Source: a virus. From it: 64,000 nt of DNA. Under the pieces are notes generated by a model, which searched no databases, had not been told where the DNA came from, and worked only from the letters and a program-made list of their open reading frames with translations. Below, piece after piece: positions 37,152 through 46,200 of the stretch (its first letter is position 1; each line of letters begins with the position of its first letter). The DNA lies in the IMG/VR virus record IMGVR_UViG_3300042341_000193, positions 1 to 64,000 of that record; one strand, 5' to 3'. The translations under genes and the position numbers were made by a program.

Positions 37152-37915
37152 GAGTAGCATTGTTATTACCCGGAGAACCTAGATTCTGTAGAGAATTCGA
37201 TCTGCTTCTGGAAAATCTCCGGGGCTATACCACAGTGGACTGGTTTGTTTGGCTGTGGCAGGACAGTCAATGTGAAGAACATCGTGGAGTAGATGTTGTA
37301 GCGCCCAGTTGGCGTCACATGGAATATGAAACAGCACACAGTCGCTTGAACAGCTATCTGCCTGCAGGGCACCAGTTGATTAATCTAAGCATAGAGAATC
37401 GAAGCAGTTATCCTCCGCCTCGGGTACACCACAAAGCAGGGGAAACCAGCGTGGAACGAATGTGGGGCATGTATACCAGTGTGAGGGAATGTGATCTACA
37501 GCGCCGAGTACATGAACGGGCCACGGGACAGCCCTATGATTTGGTCATACGCACACGCCCGGATCTAGGCTTGGCTGCACCCTTGGATCTAGAACATTGT
37601 CTAGAATATCTAAAACAAAATCCCCGAACTGTTATCACTCCCAGAAATGAAGTACACGGCTATGGGCACAAGACCAACGACATGATGGCACTGGGGCAGA
37701 GCAGTGCAATGTCCACTTACTGTGATCTAGCTCAGTACATAGTTGAGTATCATCATAAACTAGGTTTGATCTATCATCCAGAAACCATGTTGGCATTTCA
37801 CATAGCAGCACAGGGACTGACTAACCATAATAAAGACAGCTATGAAGTAGTGTTGCGTAAGTTTGGCGCTGTTGAACGAGATGCTTACCGTAGCGATTAC
37901 GGGCGCTGGGCTTGA
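37148..37915 (+). CDS. Putative glycosyltransferase-like protein, paralogue 2
   Basis: I start at ATG 37148, which overlaps the previous stop (ATGA) and aligns with the paralogue's start. The 255-aa product has MRVALLLPGEPRFCREF, PYDLVIRTRPDLGL and YHPETMLAFHI. It runs convergently into the GDPD-like gene with a 19-bp overlap of 3' ends. Confidence 0.6.
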   Translation: MRVALLLPGEPRFCREFDLLLENLRGYTTVDWFVWLWQDSQCEEHRGVDVVAPSWRHMEYETAHSRLNSYLPAGHQLINLSIENRSSYPPPRVHHKAGETSVERMWGMYTSVRECDLQRRVHERATGQPYDLVIRTRPDLGLAAPLDLEHCLEYLKQNPRTVITPRNEVHGYGHKTNDMMALGQSSAMSTYCDLAQYIVEYHHKLGLIYHPETMLAFHIAAQGLTNHNKDSYEVVLRKFGAVERDAYRSDYGRWA

Positions 37916-38346
37916 ATCTTTAGAATCCAGTCACTGCATATAGCATGACATTTCCAGTCTAGATTACTCAGTGTGAGATCCGCAGTTTCGGGCATGACCT
38001 GTACACTTCTCCCAGTTACAGGATATCCTGGATAGGCCCAAATGTAGTTTTTACTGGTCAGTGTGTAATGATCTTCTTGATGCCAGAAATAATTCAAATC
38101 TTTGCCCAACAACCAGTCAAGTGCGTCTATGTGTTTGGCGTGTATCCACAGACCCGGTTGATCTAAAAATTCTCTAGTAATGTTGTACTGTGGACCATCG
38201 TGTCCTAGATAAAGTCTGCCGTCAAATACCCATAGGTCAATTTCACAATCGTAGCCCAGAGCTAGACTATTTTTAATCTGCTGTGGTTGATTTTCTAATG
38301 AACGGTTAGGACCATTGATCAGTCCACGATGTGCTATCAGTTTCAT
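37897..38346 (-). CDS. Glycerophosphodiester phosphodiesterase-like protein
   Basis: A 149-aa protein starting MKLIAHRGLINGPNRSLENQ, with GYDCEIDLW and LYLGHDGP, the catalytic-site motifs of GDPD enzymes (HRG, E-D, H). It is shorter than typical GDPD proteins (about 240 aa), so it may be a minimal or specialised version. It is the last gene of a minus-strand sugar-related operon from about 44.1 kb. Confidence 0.72.
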   Translation of the reverse strand: MKLIAHRGLINGPNRSLENQPQQIKNSLALGYDCEIDLWVFDGRLYLGHDGPQYNITREFLDQPGLWIHAKHIDALDWLLGKDLNYFWHQEDHYTLTSKNYIWAYPGYPVTGRSVQVMPETADLTLSNLDWKCHAICSDWILKIQAQRP

Positions 38347-39023
38347 TTCTTTCTAAAATATAAGTTGAGTTCATTTGACCACTGGTCGTTTAATTGTTCG
38401 TGAAACACAGCAAATCCATGTTCAGAAAGGAAATCTTTCATCTCGGCCACTGTGTGGTTTTCTTTGTAGAGTTTCCCTGCTTCATCCCGAGCACATTCCA
38501 CAACACCTTCTTGAATTAGGCGTACATAGTCGCCCATGCCTTTGAGCACACGTAGGTCACTGCCCTGTGTATCACAATGAAAGTAATCGATCTTTTCCAA
38601 GTTCAGGCCCTGTGATTTATACCACGTATCAAATCTAGAAACTTTGACTGTAACAGTTCTTGTGGTAACTAGGTCTCGCCGCCCGGGCCAGGTCTGACTT
38701 ACTTCGTCAACAAATGGATATAGACTGCTAGCGCCCCAGTCACCTACTGGATCACGATCGGCAACATAAAATGTTGACTCACCGTCATAGTCACTAATTG
38801 CCAAAGGAAATACATGATAACGATCTTCGTAGCTAACGCCAGCTGGTTCAGCACGATGATAAAATTGCCATGTGTACCCATTTTTTCTTGCAGTGTCTAT
38901 TCTACTAAACAATTCGGGAATAGGTTCAAATGCCCAGGTCTCTACTGAGGTGTCGTTACGTGTTCTGTCTAAACTGTCTTGACCCTGATTTGCACCGATG
39001 TCAAATAGAATATATTTGCTCAT
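38343..39023 (-). CDS. FkbM-family methyltransferase
   Basis: A 226-aa protein with the FkbM-type opening ILFDIGANQGQDS (SAM loop), TWAFEPIPELFSRI, and a central IDYFHCDTQGSDLRVLKGMG, where FkbM enzymes carry the KiDvqGaE-type motif. Such enzymes O-methylate glycans. It overlaps the GDPD gene by 4 bp and lies 3 bp after the fusion gene. Confidence 0.82.
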   Translation of the reverse strand: MSKYILFDIGANQGQDSLDRTRNDTSVETWAFEPIPELFSRIDTARKNGYTWQFYHRAEPAGVSYEDRYHVFPLAISDYDGESTFYVADRDPVGDWGASSLYPFVDEVSQTWPGRRDLVTTRTVTVKVSRFDTWYKSQGLNLEKIDYFHCDTQGSDLRVLKGMGDYVRLIQEGVVECARDEAGKLYKENHTVAEMKDFLSEHGFAVFHEQLNDQWSNELNLYFRKK

Positions 39024-39026
39024 ACT

Positions 39027-40403
39027 TTAATCTTCTTTATGATTTGCTAAGAAATGATTTAGATCTTCCGGAGTGCCTATACCCCACATCTTTTGAATTT
39101 TCTTAACTTTAATTTTCTTACCTGCTTCAATTGCTTGATTAAACACGGGGCAAACATAAAATTCATTGTTAACACGAATGTTCTTTTCAATCATTTCTTC
39201 GGCATATTTAACGTAGTCACTGCCGTGCTTCCAGTAGTAAACTCCAACAGTGGCATCGTTGCTGATAACTTTCTTTTCAGCAACTTCACTGACAAAGCCG
39301 TCATCTCCTACACGGGCATAACTCCACTTTGGATGGCTCGCTTCAAAGGTAATGATACCCCCGTCAATTTCATCTGCGTTGAATGCGTACATACATTCGT
39401 TACTGTTCCATTTGATGAATTGATCACTGTTGGCCATAACTAACGGAGCATCGTTGTTGATATAATCTTTAGCCAGCAATGTACTGCAAGCTGCCCCTTC
39501 AGTTACTCCTTCGACCTGCACAATATCACATCCTGGTGCAATTAGATTGAGCAAATACTTTAGATTGTATTTTTCGTAATGTTCTTTTTGTACAATGAAA
39601 ATAAAGTGTGCGTCGATGTTTAGATTTTCCACAACTACTTGAATCATCGGTTTGCCGTTGACTTCAATTAAAGGTTTAGGGAATGTGTATCCTTGTTGTG
39701 CAAATCTACTACCTGCACCTGCCATGGGTACCAGCACATTAAGTTTACTGTCTTTCCAAGGAATATTATTTTTAATTGTTTGTGAGTTCATATGTGATAA
39801 TTTATTATTAATTTTTGACCAGGTCACATCGTGTGAGTCTTCTACAGCCAGTAAGTTTCCACCACTGTCCAATGCACCTTGTCTACCAATGTGACTGTCT
39901 TCAATGATTAGTGTATTGCGAGGTAGGGCATTGCAGACTGTCATACACTGCCAGTACATCTCTGGATACGGTTTAGGTAAAGTAACATCTTGATTGCTAA
40001 CGTAGTAATCAACATATTCCATGACTCCTATTTTAAGCAGACTTAGTTTAACAGTTTCTCGTATGCTGTTACTGGCTACTGCAATCAAGTAACCTTGCTT
40101 TTTTAGTCTAGTGAATATGTCAATTAGTTTATAATCAAAATCAAATTTGCGAATTAGATCAAATGTAGCTTCTTGTTTTTTACGCCATATTAGATCATGA
40201 AATTCTGCAGGCAATCCTTTTGTTTCAGATAGTAATTTTAATTTTTTAGTAGTATTGAGTCCGTCATATACACTAAGGTGTTCGTCTCTGTTGATCACAT
40301 ATTTTTTATCAACAGATTCTAATGCGGCATTTAGGCTATGATAGTGTAGTTCTCTACTTTCTATCAGTACACCATCTAAGTCAAAGATTACAAGTTTATT
40401 CAT
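39027..40403 (-). CDS. Fusion: HAD phosphatase plus sugar nucleotidyltransferase
   Basis: A 458-aa protein. Residues 1-210 are a beta-phosphoglucomutase-type HAD hydrolase (IFDLDGVLIESRELH, VASNSIRE, KPYPEMYW, IIEDSHIG). Residues 220-458 are a nucleotidyltransferase (LVPMAGAGSRFAQQGYTFPK, LVMANSDQFIKW). Together the chain could remove a sugar phosphate and make an NDP-sugar. It overlaps the upstream paralogue 3 gene by 4 bp. Confidence 0.85.
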   Translation of the reverse strand: MNKLVIFDLDGVLIESRELHYHSLNAALESVDKKYVINRDEHLSVYDGLNTTKKLKLLSETKGLPAEFHDLIWRKKQEATFDLIRKFDFDYKLIDIFTRLKKQGYLIAVASNSIRETVKLSLLKIGVMEYVDYYVSNQDVTLPKPYPEMYWQCMTVCNALPRNTLIIEDSHIGRQGALDSGGNLLAVEDSHDVTWSKINNKLSHMNSQTIKNNIPWKDSKLNVLVPMAGAGSRFAQQGYTFPKPLIEVNGKPMIQVVVENLNIDAHFIFIVQKEHYEKYNLKYLLNLIAPGCDIVQVEGVTEGAACSTLLAKDYINNDAPLVMANSDQFIKWNSNECMYAFNADEIDGGIITFEASHPKWSYARVGDDGFVSEVAEKKVISNDATVGVYYWKHGSDYVKYAEEMIEKNIRVNNEFYVCPVFNQAIEAGKKIKVKKIQKMWGIGTPEDLNHFLANHKED

Positions 40404-41146
40404 GATAGTATTGTTGGATCTTGCGTAACGGGCAAGTGATAATGTTTGTCAGTAAACTTAGAACGACCTCTTGTGGTTAAGACGTGATCGAAGTTTTCTA
40501 ATCTGTATTTTATATTGTTCTTATTAAGGTAGTGGCCCAGTATATGTTCTCCGGACCAGTTTCCGTGTCCGTTGTGTTCCCATTGTGGATCTGATTCTAC
40601 TACCAGCTGATTATATTGTCTACCTATGTCAGCGTACAATCGCATACTATTATAAGTACCTAAGGCAAATTGATCATTGACAGGCCATTGACTCCACCCA
40701 CATCCATTTTTAGGAATCACAATGTCATCTTGAACATCAAGTGATCTTAGATCGATAATTCTATTTAGCATGCCGTCTGGTCTAAATCTAATTACAAGAT
40801 CGTAGTCCTGGTCAATTAAATCAAAGGCCATGTACAAGGATTGCCACATTCCTATTCTACGTTGATACCACCAACGAATGTTTTCAGGAGAGGCCGGCGG
40901 ATGTGACAGCGAGTGTAGTGGAAGATTCCATGCTGGTTGTTCTGTAATCTTTAGTTTTGCTAAACGGTAATTTGGCAACAGCACTGATTCTATCCTAGCT
41001 CTGCCCTCTGCTTCAGTCGAAACCCAGTCACTGTTCCAAAAATTTAGATAGAGGTCCGCAGACTCAAAGCCAGTTAGTTGATGCATTAAAGCAATAAAGT
41101 CTCCGGTAAACCTGGGATGGCCGCCGCTGATTAAGGCTACACGCAT
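40400..41146 (-). CDS. Putative glycosyltransferase-like protein, paralogue 3
   Basis: A 248-aa protein starting MRVALISGGHPRFTGDFIAL. It shares the DYDLVIRFRPDGM core and GEHILGHYL end with the two plus-strand paralogues at 36.4-37.9 kb. The inverted location suggests duplication then shuffling. It lies 1 bp from the GT9-like gene upstream. Confidence 0.58.
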   Translation of the reverse strand: MRVALISGGHPRFTGDFIALMHQLTGFESADLYLNFWNSDWVSTEAEGRARIESVLLPNYRLAKLKITEQPAWNLPLHSLSHPPASPENIRWWYQRRIGMWQSLYMAFDLIDQDYDLVIRFRPDGMLNRIIDLRSLDVQDDIVIPKNGCGWSQWPVNDQFALGTYNSMRLYADIGRQYNQLVVESDPQWEHNGHGNWSGEHILGHYLNKNNIKYRLENFDHVLTTRGRSKFTDKHYHLPVTQDPTILS

Positions 41147-41147
41147 T

Positions 41148-41924
41148 TTAGAAATATTGAATGTTTAATCTAAAAGGATAGTTAATTTCTAAACGCTCGA
41201 ATGGTTCGTTCTTACGAACTTCTAGCATCATAGTCTTACCCAAAGCCAGTGCAACTGCACTAGGTCCACCCATGCTGGTAACAAAGTATTCACTACCTTG
41301 AATAACTCGAGCAAGTTCCATTAGATTTTCTGTTCTATAATGAGGTACCCATACTTTGAATATTTCTTCAAAGGCCGCATGTTCTTCTTCACTGCCTACA
41401 AATACGCCCTGGTCAGTTAATCCTCTTTGACAAACGTTTTGCCATGTTTTGCTGTCTTTTTCATTTCCGTCTTGGTAGTTCATGTTACGATGTACTACGA
41501 TAGGACGTCCTGGAATCTTAATAGGATTACGACATTCCATCCATGGATCTATTTGAAGTTGTCTGAAATGATATTTGTGATCAATGCCATTGGCTAGTGC
41601 ATGTTGATTACTAAAATTACGAGGTAAGAAACCTGTCTCTAAATGCAATGCTGCATCTTCAAGTTCGTAATCAATATCTTCACCGTTCCATACTTTAAAA
41701 CTATTAATGTACGGTTGATGCAACATAAACTCTTCCATTTGATCAAAGTCTACTTGTCTCATCTTATCGTTGTGACGTCCTGCATCAGGCCACCCTAACT
41801 TTTCTTGAATCATTTTTTTAAGATTACCTAGACGAAGGTAAACATCACCACCGCCTAATATTTTAACTGCAACCATGCTACACAATGTGTCGCCCATGGT
41901 ACCTGAATGTGAAAATGTTGTCAT
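41148..41924 (-). CDS. GT9-like glycosyltransferase (heptosyltransferase-like)
   Basis: Started at ATG 41924 (MTTFSHSGTMGDTLCSMVAV), aligned with the paralogue at 18999. The 258-aa product has the glycine loop SGTMGD and the C-terminal block ENLMELARVIQGSEYFVTSM. It is probably a GT9-fold transferase. A heptose donor is plausible because this genome carries ADP-heptose genes, but the donor is unproven. Confidence 0.65.
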   Translation of the reverse strand: MTTFSHSGTMGDTLCSMVAVKILGGGDVYLRLGNLKKMIQEKLGWPDAGRHNDKMRQVDFDQMEEFMLHQPYINSFKVWNGEDIDYELEDAALHLETGFLPRNFSNQHALANGIDHKYHFRQLQIDPWMECRNPIKIPGRPIVVHRNMNYQDGNEKDSKTWQNVCQRGLTDQGVFVGSEEEHAAFEEIFKVWVPHYRTENLMELARVIQGSEYFVTSMGGPSAVALALGKTMMLEVRKNEPFERLEINYPFRLNIQYF

Positions 41925-41934
41925 AATTTCTTTC

Positions 41935-42771
41935 TTATCTATACATATCTGTGGCACGTAATACTGCGCCTTCTAAAATCATATCTTTGTATTGTTCAAC
42001 ATTACTAGTAACACATTCGGGAAAGTAATCATCTAGTTGAACCCACTCATATCTTTCGCTGTCATTGGGACCATGATGTCCGTATTTGTTTTGTATAAAC
42101 CATTTGATATTGTGACGCTTGATCATATCAGGTGTATCAGTTTCTGTGTGAGCAAAGTTTTGAATTTTGGTAATCGCATGTTGATCATCACCTAGGTAAG
42201 TGAAATGCCAGCCGCCATGATCCACAAATACTGTGTTTTCTGGCTTTGCGTTCCAAAAGAATGTCCATTCTCTTTCTTGTTGTGCGTTTGAATAACAACG
42301 ACCTCTTGTTACCATGATGTTGGCATTTTTTGAAACGTTATAAACTTTCATGTAGTTTAGTTTATATTGAAATTGCGGAATGTTCAAGATGTATTTGTCA
42401 TAATTATTCTCATCTTCTTTTATCAAAGTAACGATCTCAGCACGAGTAATTTCGTCACAGTCACTGACAATAACAATGTCTTCGGGTTCCATATCATATA
42501 GGCCTCGGTCAAGACAAACCCGCTGGAAACGTTCACGGACCCACGAGTCTTCAGTCTCGGGCATGTCTTCTACTTTTATATGACGAATCTTACTCATCCA
42601 CTGACTAAATCTCTCTTTGTTATTTTCAAAGATATATTCTTTGGGTTTACCGCTGTGACTTAGATTTGATTCTGCTAAAACAAATACGTCAACTACGTCC
42701 CACAGTTCTTTCAATCGAATTTCTAAAACGTCTAATTCGTTAAAGAATGGAAAACAATCATATACTTTCAT
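41935..42771 (-). CDS. GT17-family glycosyltransferase (N-acetylglucosaminyltransferase-like)
   Basis: I place the start at ATG 42771, which overlaps the previous stop (TAATG) and has a GGAG site. The 278-aa product has MKVYDCFPFFNELDVLEIRL, ESNLSHSGKPK, RGLYDMEPEDIVIVSDCDEI and GWHFTYLGD, the signature of GT17 (beta-1,4-mannosyl-glycoprotein GlcNAc-transferase) relatives in bacteria and phages. The SDCDE block is the metal/nucleotide-sugar site. Confidence 0.83.
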   Translation of the reverse strand: MKVYDCFPFFNELDVLEIRLKELWDVVDVFVLAESNLSHSGKPKEYIFENNKERFSQWMSKIRHIKVEDMPETEDSWVRERFQRVCLDRGLYDMEPEDIVIVSDCDEITRAEIVTLIKEDENNYDKYILNIPQFQYKLNYMKVYNVSKNANIMVTRGRCYSNAQQEREWTFFWNAKPENTVFVDHGGWHFTYLGDDQHAITKIQNFAHTETDTPDMIKRHNIKWFIQNKYGHHGPNDSERYEWVQLDDYFPECVTSNVEQYKDMILEGAVLRATDMYR

Positions 42772-43370
42772 TAAAATCTCCAAATGTATTGATAACCTTC
42801 ATGTACTAAAGGTTTGCCGATGCTCTGCATAAAATCATAAATGTATGCACCTTTGCCTTGACGTTGCCCATTGACAATAAAATTATCATCTACAGCAACA
42901 AGTGAACCAGGCCGCAGTCTAGACATAATTGCCGCAAGTTCTTTAATGTGATGTGCAGCACTGGGCCATGGGTCTTCTGGTTCGTAATCATAACTATCTA
43001 AGTATAACAGATCTACATAGTTCTCTGTTTCAGTTAAGTTCTGATTTGCTTGCCAGAGAAATTCAACGCTGTCACTGCAATGGATTTGTACTCGATCGCT
43101 TACTTGAGTAAGTGCATATTCTACGTGTTCTGGATTGATGTCAACGGAGTGTAATTCACCGCCGCTTTGATTAATGAATGCATCAAAAATTCTTGTGCTG
43201 AATCCTTCATCTTTAAAACTTACGTCTTCGCTTCCCCACTCTTTATGTGGAGGACGAGCGCATCCTGTTTCAATTATTAATGGTTCTTCACAAGTTTTTA
43301 AATGCTCTATCATTATTTGGAATGAGTCCTGGCGCTTGCCAGTTTTACGGATCATTTCTTCTAAGGTCAT
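42771..43370 (-). CDS. Class I methyltransferase (Methyltransf_24-like)
   Basis: A 199-aa protein with LIIETGCARP (SAM loop), ELHSVDINPEHVEYA, VDLLYLDSYDYEPED and GSLVAVDDNFI. This is the small glycan-associated methyltransferase architecture seen also at 9394-10176. It is co-transcribed with the GT17 gene. Confidence 0.78.
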   Translation of the reverse strand: MTLEEMIRKTGKRQDSFQIMIEHLKTCEEPLIIETGCARPPHKEWGSEDVSFKDEGFSTRIFDAFINQSGGELHSVDINPEHVEYALTQVSDRVQIHCSDSVEFLWQANQNLTETENYVDLLYLDSYDYEPEDPWPSAAHHIKELAAIMSRLRPGSLVAVDDNFIVNGQRQGKGAYIYDFMQSIGKPLVHEGYQYIWRF

Positions 43371-43409
43371 TTTTATCCTGTGTAAATGTTGTTGATATTT
43401 ACAAACAAG

Positions 43410-43431
43410 AAAGGAACCCTCAGGCTCCTTT
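43410..43431 (-). terminator. Terminator after the nucleotidyltransferase gene
   Basis: AAAGGA(A)CC-CTCA-GG(C)TCCTTT stem, with a T run on the minus strand downstream of 43449. It separates the nucleotidyltransferase unit from the sugar operon. Confidence 0.65.
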
Positions 43432-43448
43432 TGATTCTTTATAAAAGT

Positions 43449-44141
43449 TTACTTATTGATGCTTAAATTTTTATCAAATGTCTGATCTATATAAGATACT
43501 AGCTTTTCTAATGATTTACTGTTACGTAAGCTCTTATATACTAAATTTTCTATCCCGTATTCTCCGGTCTGTTTTAGACCTATTTTGCGGTATTTTCGTA
43601 ATAATTTTAGAACTTTTTGAGCCATTTCGAAGTCGTTTTGATTCAAAACATACCTGATTAAATTATCCCAGTACTCGTACTGCTTTTCGATGCTTTTACG
43701 GTCTATTTTGCCACTATAGTTCTTTGGCTCGCGTATCCAGCTATTAGTTTTAAGACTCCACGCTGAACTTACAGTCGGACGAGTTTGATCTTCTGTTCCG
43801 GGCTCTACAGGAATACCTCTGATATTGATTTGAAATTTTTCTTTAAACAGTAATCGTTTAGTGTCCAACAATTCTTCCACTTCTTGATCACACTGTATTT
43901 TACCATAGTCTATAATTAGATGCAGATCAAGATCGCTTTGCTCGGTATAGTGATAAGTGACTTGACCTCCGGTTATTTGTACATCGATAACAGGAACATC
44001 GATATCTATAAATTCTCTAAATTTTTCTGCAATCTGTAACAGCTTAACTTTAACTTCGGGGCGCAGTTGTATACCATCCCATAGTTTGGGATTTAATCGA
44101 TCATGTTCCTCGTAGCCCTTGGTAAATTCAATCATTCGCAT
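43449..44141 (-). CDS. Nucleotidyltransferase-fold protein
   Basis: A 230-aa protein. The block VTYHYTEQSDLDLHLIIDYG matches the pol-beta-like nucleotidyltransferase motif (a DLDLH metal-binding pair), preceded by VIDVQITGG. The C-terminal half is helical. Related proteins are widespread in T4-like phages without defined targets. It is a single gene with a terminator on its 3' side. Confidence 0.72.
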   Translation of the reverse strand: MRMIEFTKGYEEHDRLNPKLWDGIQLRPEVKVKLLQIAEKFREFIDIDVPVIDVQITGGQVTYHYTEQSDLDLHLIIDYGKIQCDQEVEELLDTKRLLFKEKFQINIRGIPVEPGTEDQTRPTVSSAWSLKTNSWIREPKNYSGKIDRKSIEKQYEYWDNLIRYVLNQNDFEMAQKVLKLLRKYRKIGLKQTGEYGIENLVYKSLRNSKSLEKLVSYIDQTFDKNLSINK

Positions 44142-44170
44142 AGAATATTATTTATTGATTAAATATTATT

Positions 44171-44731
44171 ATGATTGAACAAAATTATAGAGGTTATCTT
44201 TTAGCAGCTCATCCTAGACGACAGGAACCGATTCTTCGTAAAGGAGTATTGCTAATATTAGATCATGATGCAACCGGGGCTATAGGACTCCAGATCAATA
44301 AACCATTTACAAATGATATCACGTTTCAAACTGTAATGCAGAATGTAGGCTTACATACAGATCAAGACCAGCCTTTATACAACGGCGGTCAAGAGTCAAC
44401 TAATAGAATACATGTAATACATAGTCTAGACTGGTATACATCTAACACTACTAAAGTTACAAATCGAATTGGAGTAAGTCATGATGTTTCAGTTCTTGCC
44501 GCAATAAGCAAGGGAGAAGGTCCTGAACATTTCAGAGTAGTTGCAGGATTTACACGTTGGTTGCCCGGACACATTGAAGGGGAAGTTGCAGGAAAAGAAC
44601 CTTGGCATTCATGGAGTTCATGGAGTTATGCTCCTGCTGAAGTCGAAACTGTATTTGGATCAGATGATATTGACCAGTGGCACAAAGTTATAGCTGAATC
44701 AGGTCGTTTACAAATTGCAAATTGGTTTTAA
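44171..44731 (+). CDS. AlgH/YqgE family (UPF0301) protein
   Basis: A 186-aa protein. It opens with NYRGYLLAAHP, then FRKGV-like (ILRKGVLLILDHDATGAIGL), QINKPF, LYNGGQ and RVVAGFTRWLPGHIEGEV, and closes with the W-containing tail. This matches bacterial YqgE (AlgH), a conserved family of poorly known, possibly regulatory function. It converges on the helicase gene with a 4-bp overlap of 3' ends. Confidence 0.88.
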   Translation: MIEQNYRGYLLAAHPRRQEPILRKGVLLILDHDATGAIGLQINKPFTNDITFQTVMQNVGLHTDQDQPLYNGGQESTNRIHVIHSLDWYTSNTTKVTNRIGVSHDVSVLAAISKGEGPEHFRVVAGFTRWLPGHIEGEVAGKEPWHSWSSWSYAPAEVETVFGSDDIDQWHKVIAESGRLQIANWF

Positions 44732-46200
44732 TCTTTTTCAGGATTTAAATTAGCCAACATACTTCTAATGTCGGCAACACCCTTGGCGTGTTTATTTTTA
44801 CTAACAGCTACACCTTTTGTAGGATCAATTGGAATAATTTCTCCAGTTTCGGGATCAGTAGTAGTTGACACTGTGCTGGTCCTTTTTAGGCCTGCATAGA
44901 CACTACTTCCGCCACCCTGTTGCCGTTGCTGACTGAAACTGCCTTCTTGCTCATCTTCACCTAGGTCGCTAATACGCAATGTATCTACATTAAACTCTAG
45001 ATCAACTTTTTGCCCAACACCACTAGAACTACGTGTCTTCATAAACTGTATTTGATACCGCCCACGTTCTTTCATAGCACGTGACGTAAAGATACCGATA
45101 ACATTATCCGCCGTCATAATCTTACTCAATCCGCCCGAGATGTGGCTGTGATCAAACTCAATTTCTTCAACAGCACTACGGTTTAACTGTGACGCTGTGA
45201 CTGTGATACATTGTGTTTCCATAGCCAAGTTACGAATTTCTTCCGACACATACTTGTCCTTAACGAACAGGTCACTTGGGCTAACTTTAACACTCAACGG
45301 CATCATCAAGTCCAAATAGTCAATTAGAATAACGTCGGGCTTGCAACCTTTCTTGACCTGATACTCTTTCAAGTAGGCACGGATATCGTTACAGTTCTTG
45401 CCCGATGGCATATACTTAACCTGTAAGTTACCACTCTTCTTGCCCAACATCTTGACCTTGAGTTCAACGTCGTCGATGTTCTTAAAGATCTCTCGAGTTG
45501 TAATACCTGTCATCATACTATCGAGTCGCATACCTACGAGGCCTTCGGCTAATTCAAATGTAAGATATAAGACATTAAGTCCAGCTAGTGCCCAGTTCAC
45601 TCCTAAGTTGGCTAAGAACAAACTCTTGCCGCCACCTGATCCAGCACAGAAGATATTCAGTTCACCTCGGTTAAATCCGCCGTATAATTTCTTATCAATG
45701 CTGGGCCATCCTGTGCTGATCTGCCCATTGCCATCTTTAAGTTTAGTCAGACGTGCTCTGGGATCTTCAAAGTAATCTGTACCCATATCTTTGTTTAGAG
45801 ATATCTGTATAGCATCCTTAATTAGTTTTTCAACTGGACCGTAGTCTCCGGACTCTAACAAATCACTAGACTCGATAATTGCCCTTTCTAGTCCTTTGTG
45901 TCTGCTAAAGTTTTCAAACTCATTCATTAACCATTCATAGTTTTCTCTGGGCAATGCAACTGGGTTATACTGACTTCTTGTAGATGCGTTGACGATATTG
46001 GCCTCGGGCATTACCTTGTATTCATCTACATATTTTGTAATGAACTCTGCACTTTCTTGCAGTCGCTGATCAAAGTTTTTGGGATCAAAAATATTTTGAC
46101 AACGTACAAACGTCTCAGCATCGCTTAGAAACATTTCCAAGTACAGCTTTTGCACTTCAAAGTCATAATTGGGTTTTTGTGGTTTTTCTTTTTTATTCAT
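44728..46200 (-). CDS. gp41: Replicative DNA helicase (gp41/DnaB type)
   Basis: A 490-aa protein. The N-terminal 150 residues are the helical collar domain. The RecA-like core has Walker A AGSGGGKS (about 187-194), Walker B DVILIDYLDL and a TASQLNRSA sensor-like motif. A Gln/Gly linker and C-terminal tail (EDEQEGSFSQQRQQGGGSSV) may contact other replisome proteins. It unwinds DNA 5'-to-3' with the adjacent primase. Confidence 0.92.
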   Translation of the reverse strand: MNKKEKPQKPNYDFEVQKLYLEMFLSDAETFVRCQNIFDPKNFDQRLQESAEFITKYVDEYKVMPEANIVNASTRSQYNPVALPRENYEWLMNEFENFSRHKGLERAIIESSDLLESGDYGPVEKLIKDAIQISLNKDMGTDYFEDPRARLTKLKDGNGQISTGWPSIDKKLYGGFNRGELNIFCAGSGGGKSLFLANLGVNWALAGLNVLYLTFELAEGLVGMRLDSMMTGITTREIFKNIDDVELKVKMLGKKSGNLQVKYMPSGKNCNDIRAYLKEYQVKKGCKPDVILIDYLDLMMPLSVKVSPSDLFVKDKYVSEEIRNLAMETQCITVTASQLNRSAVEEIEFDHSHISGGLSKIMTADNVIGIFTSRAMKERGRYQIQFMKTRSSSGVGQKVDLEFNVDTLRISDLGEDEQEGSFSQQRQQGGGSSVYAGLKRTSTVSTTTDPETGEIIPIDPTKGVAVSKNKHAKGVADIRSMLANLNPEKD

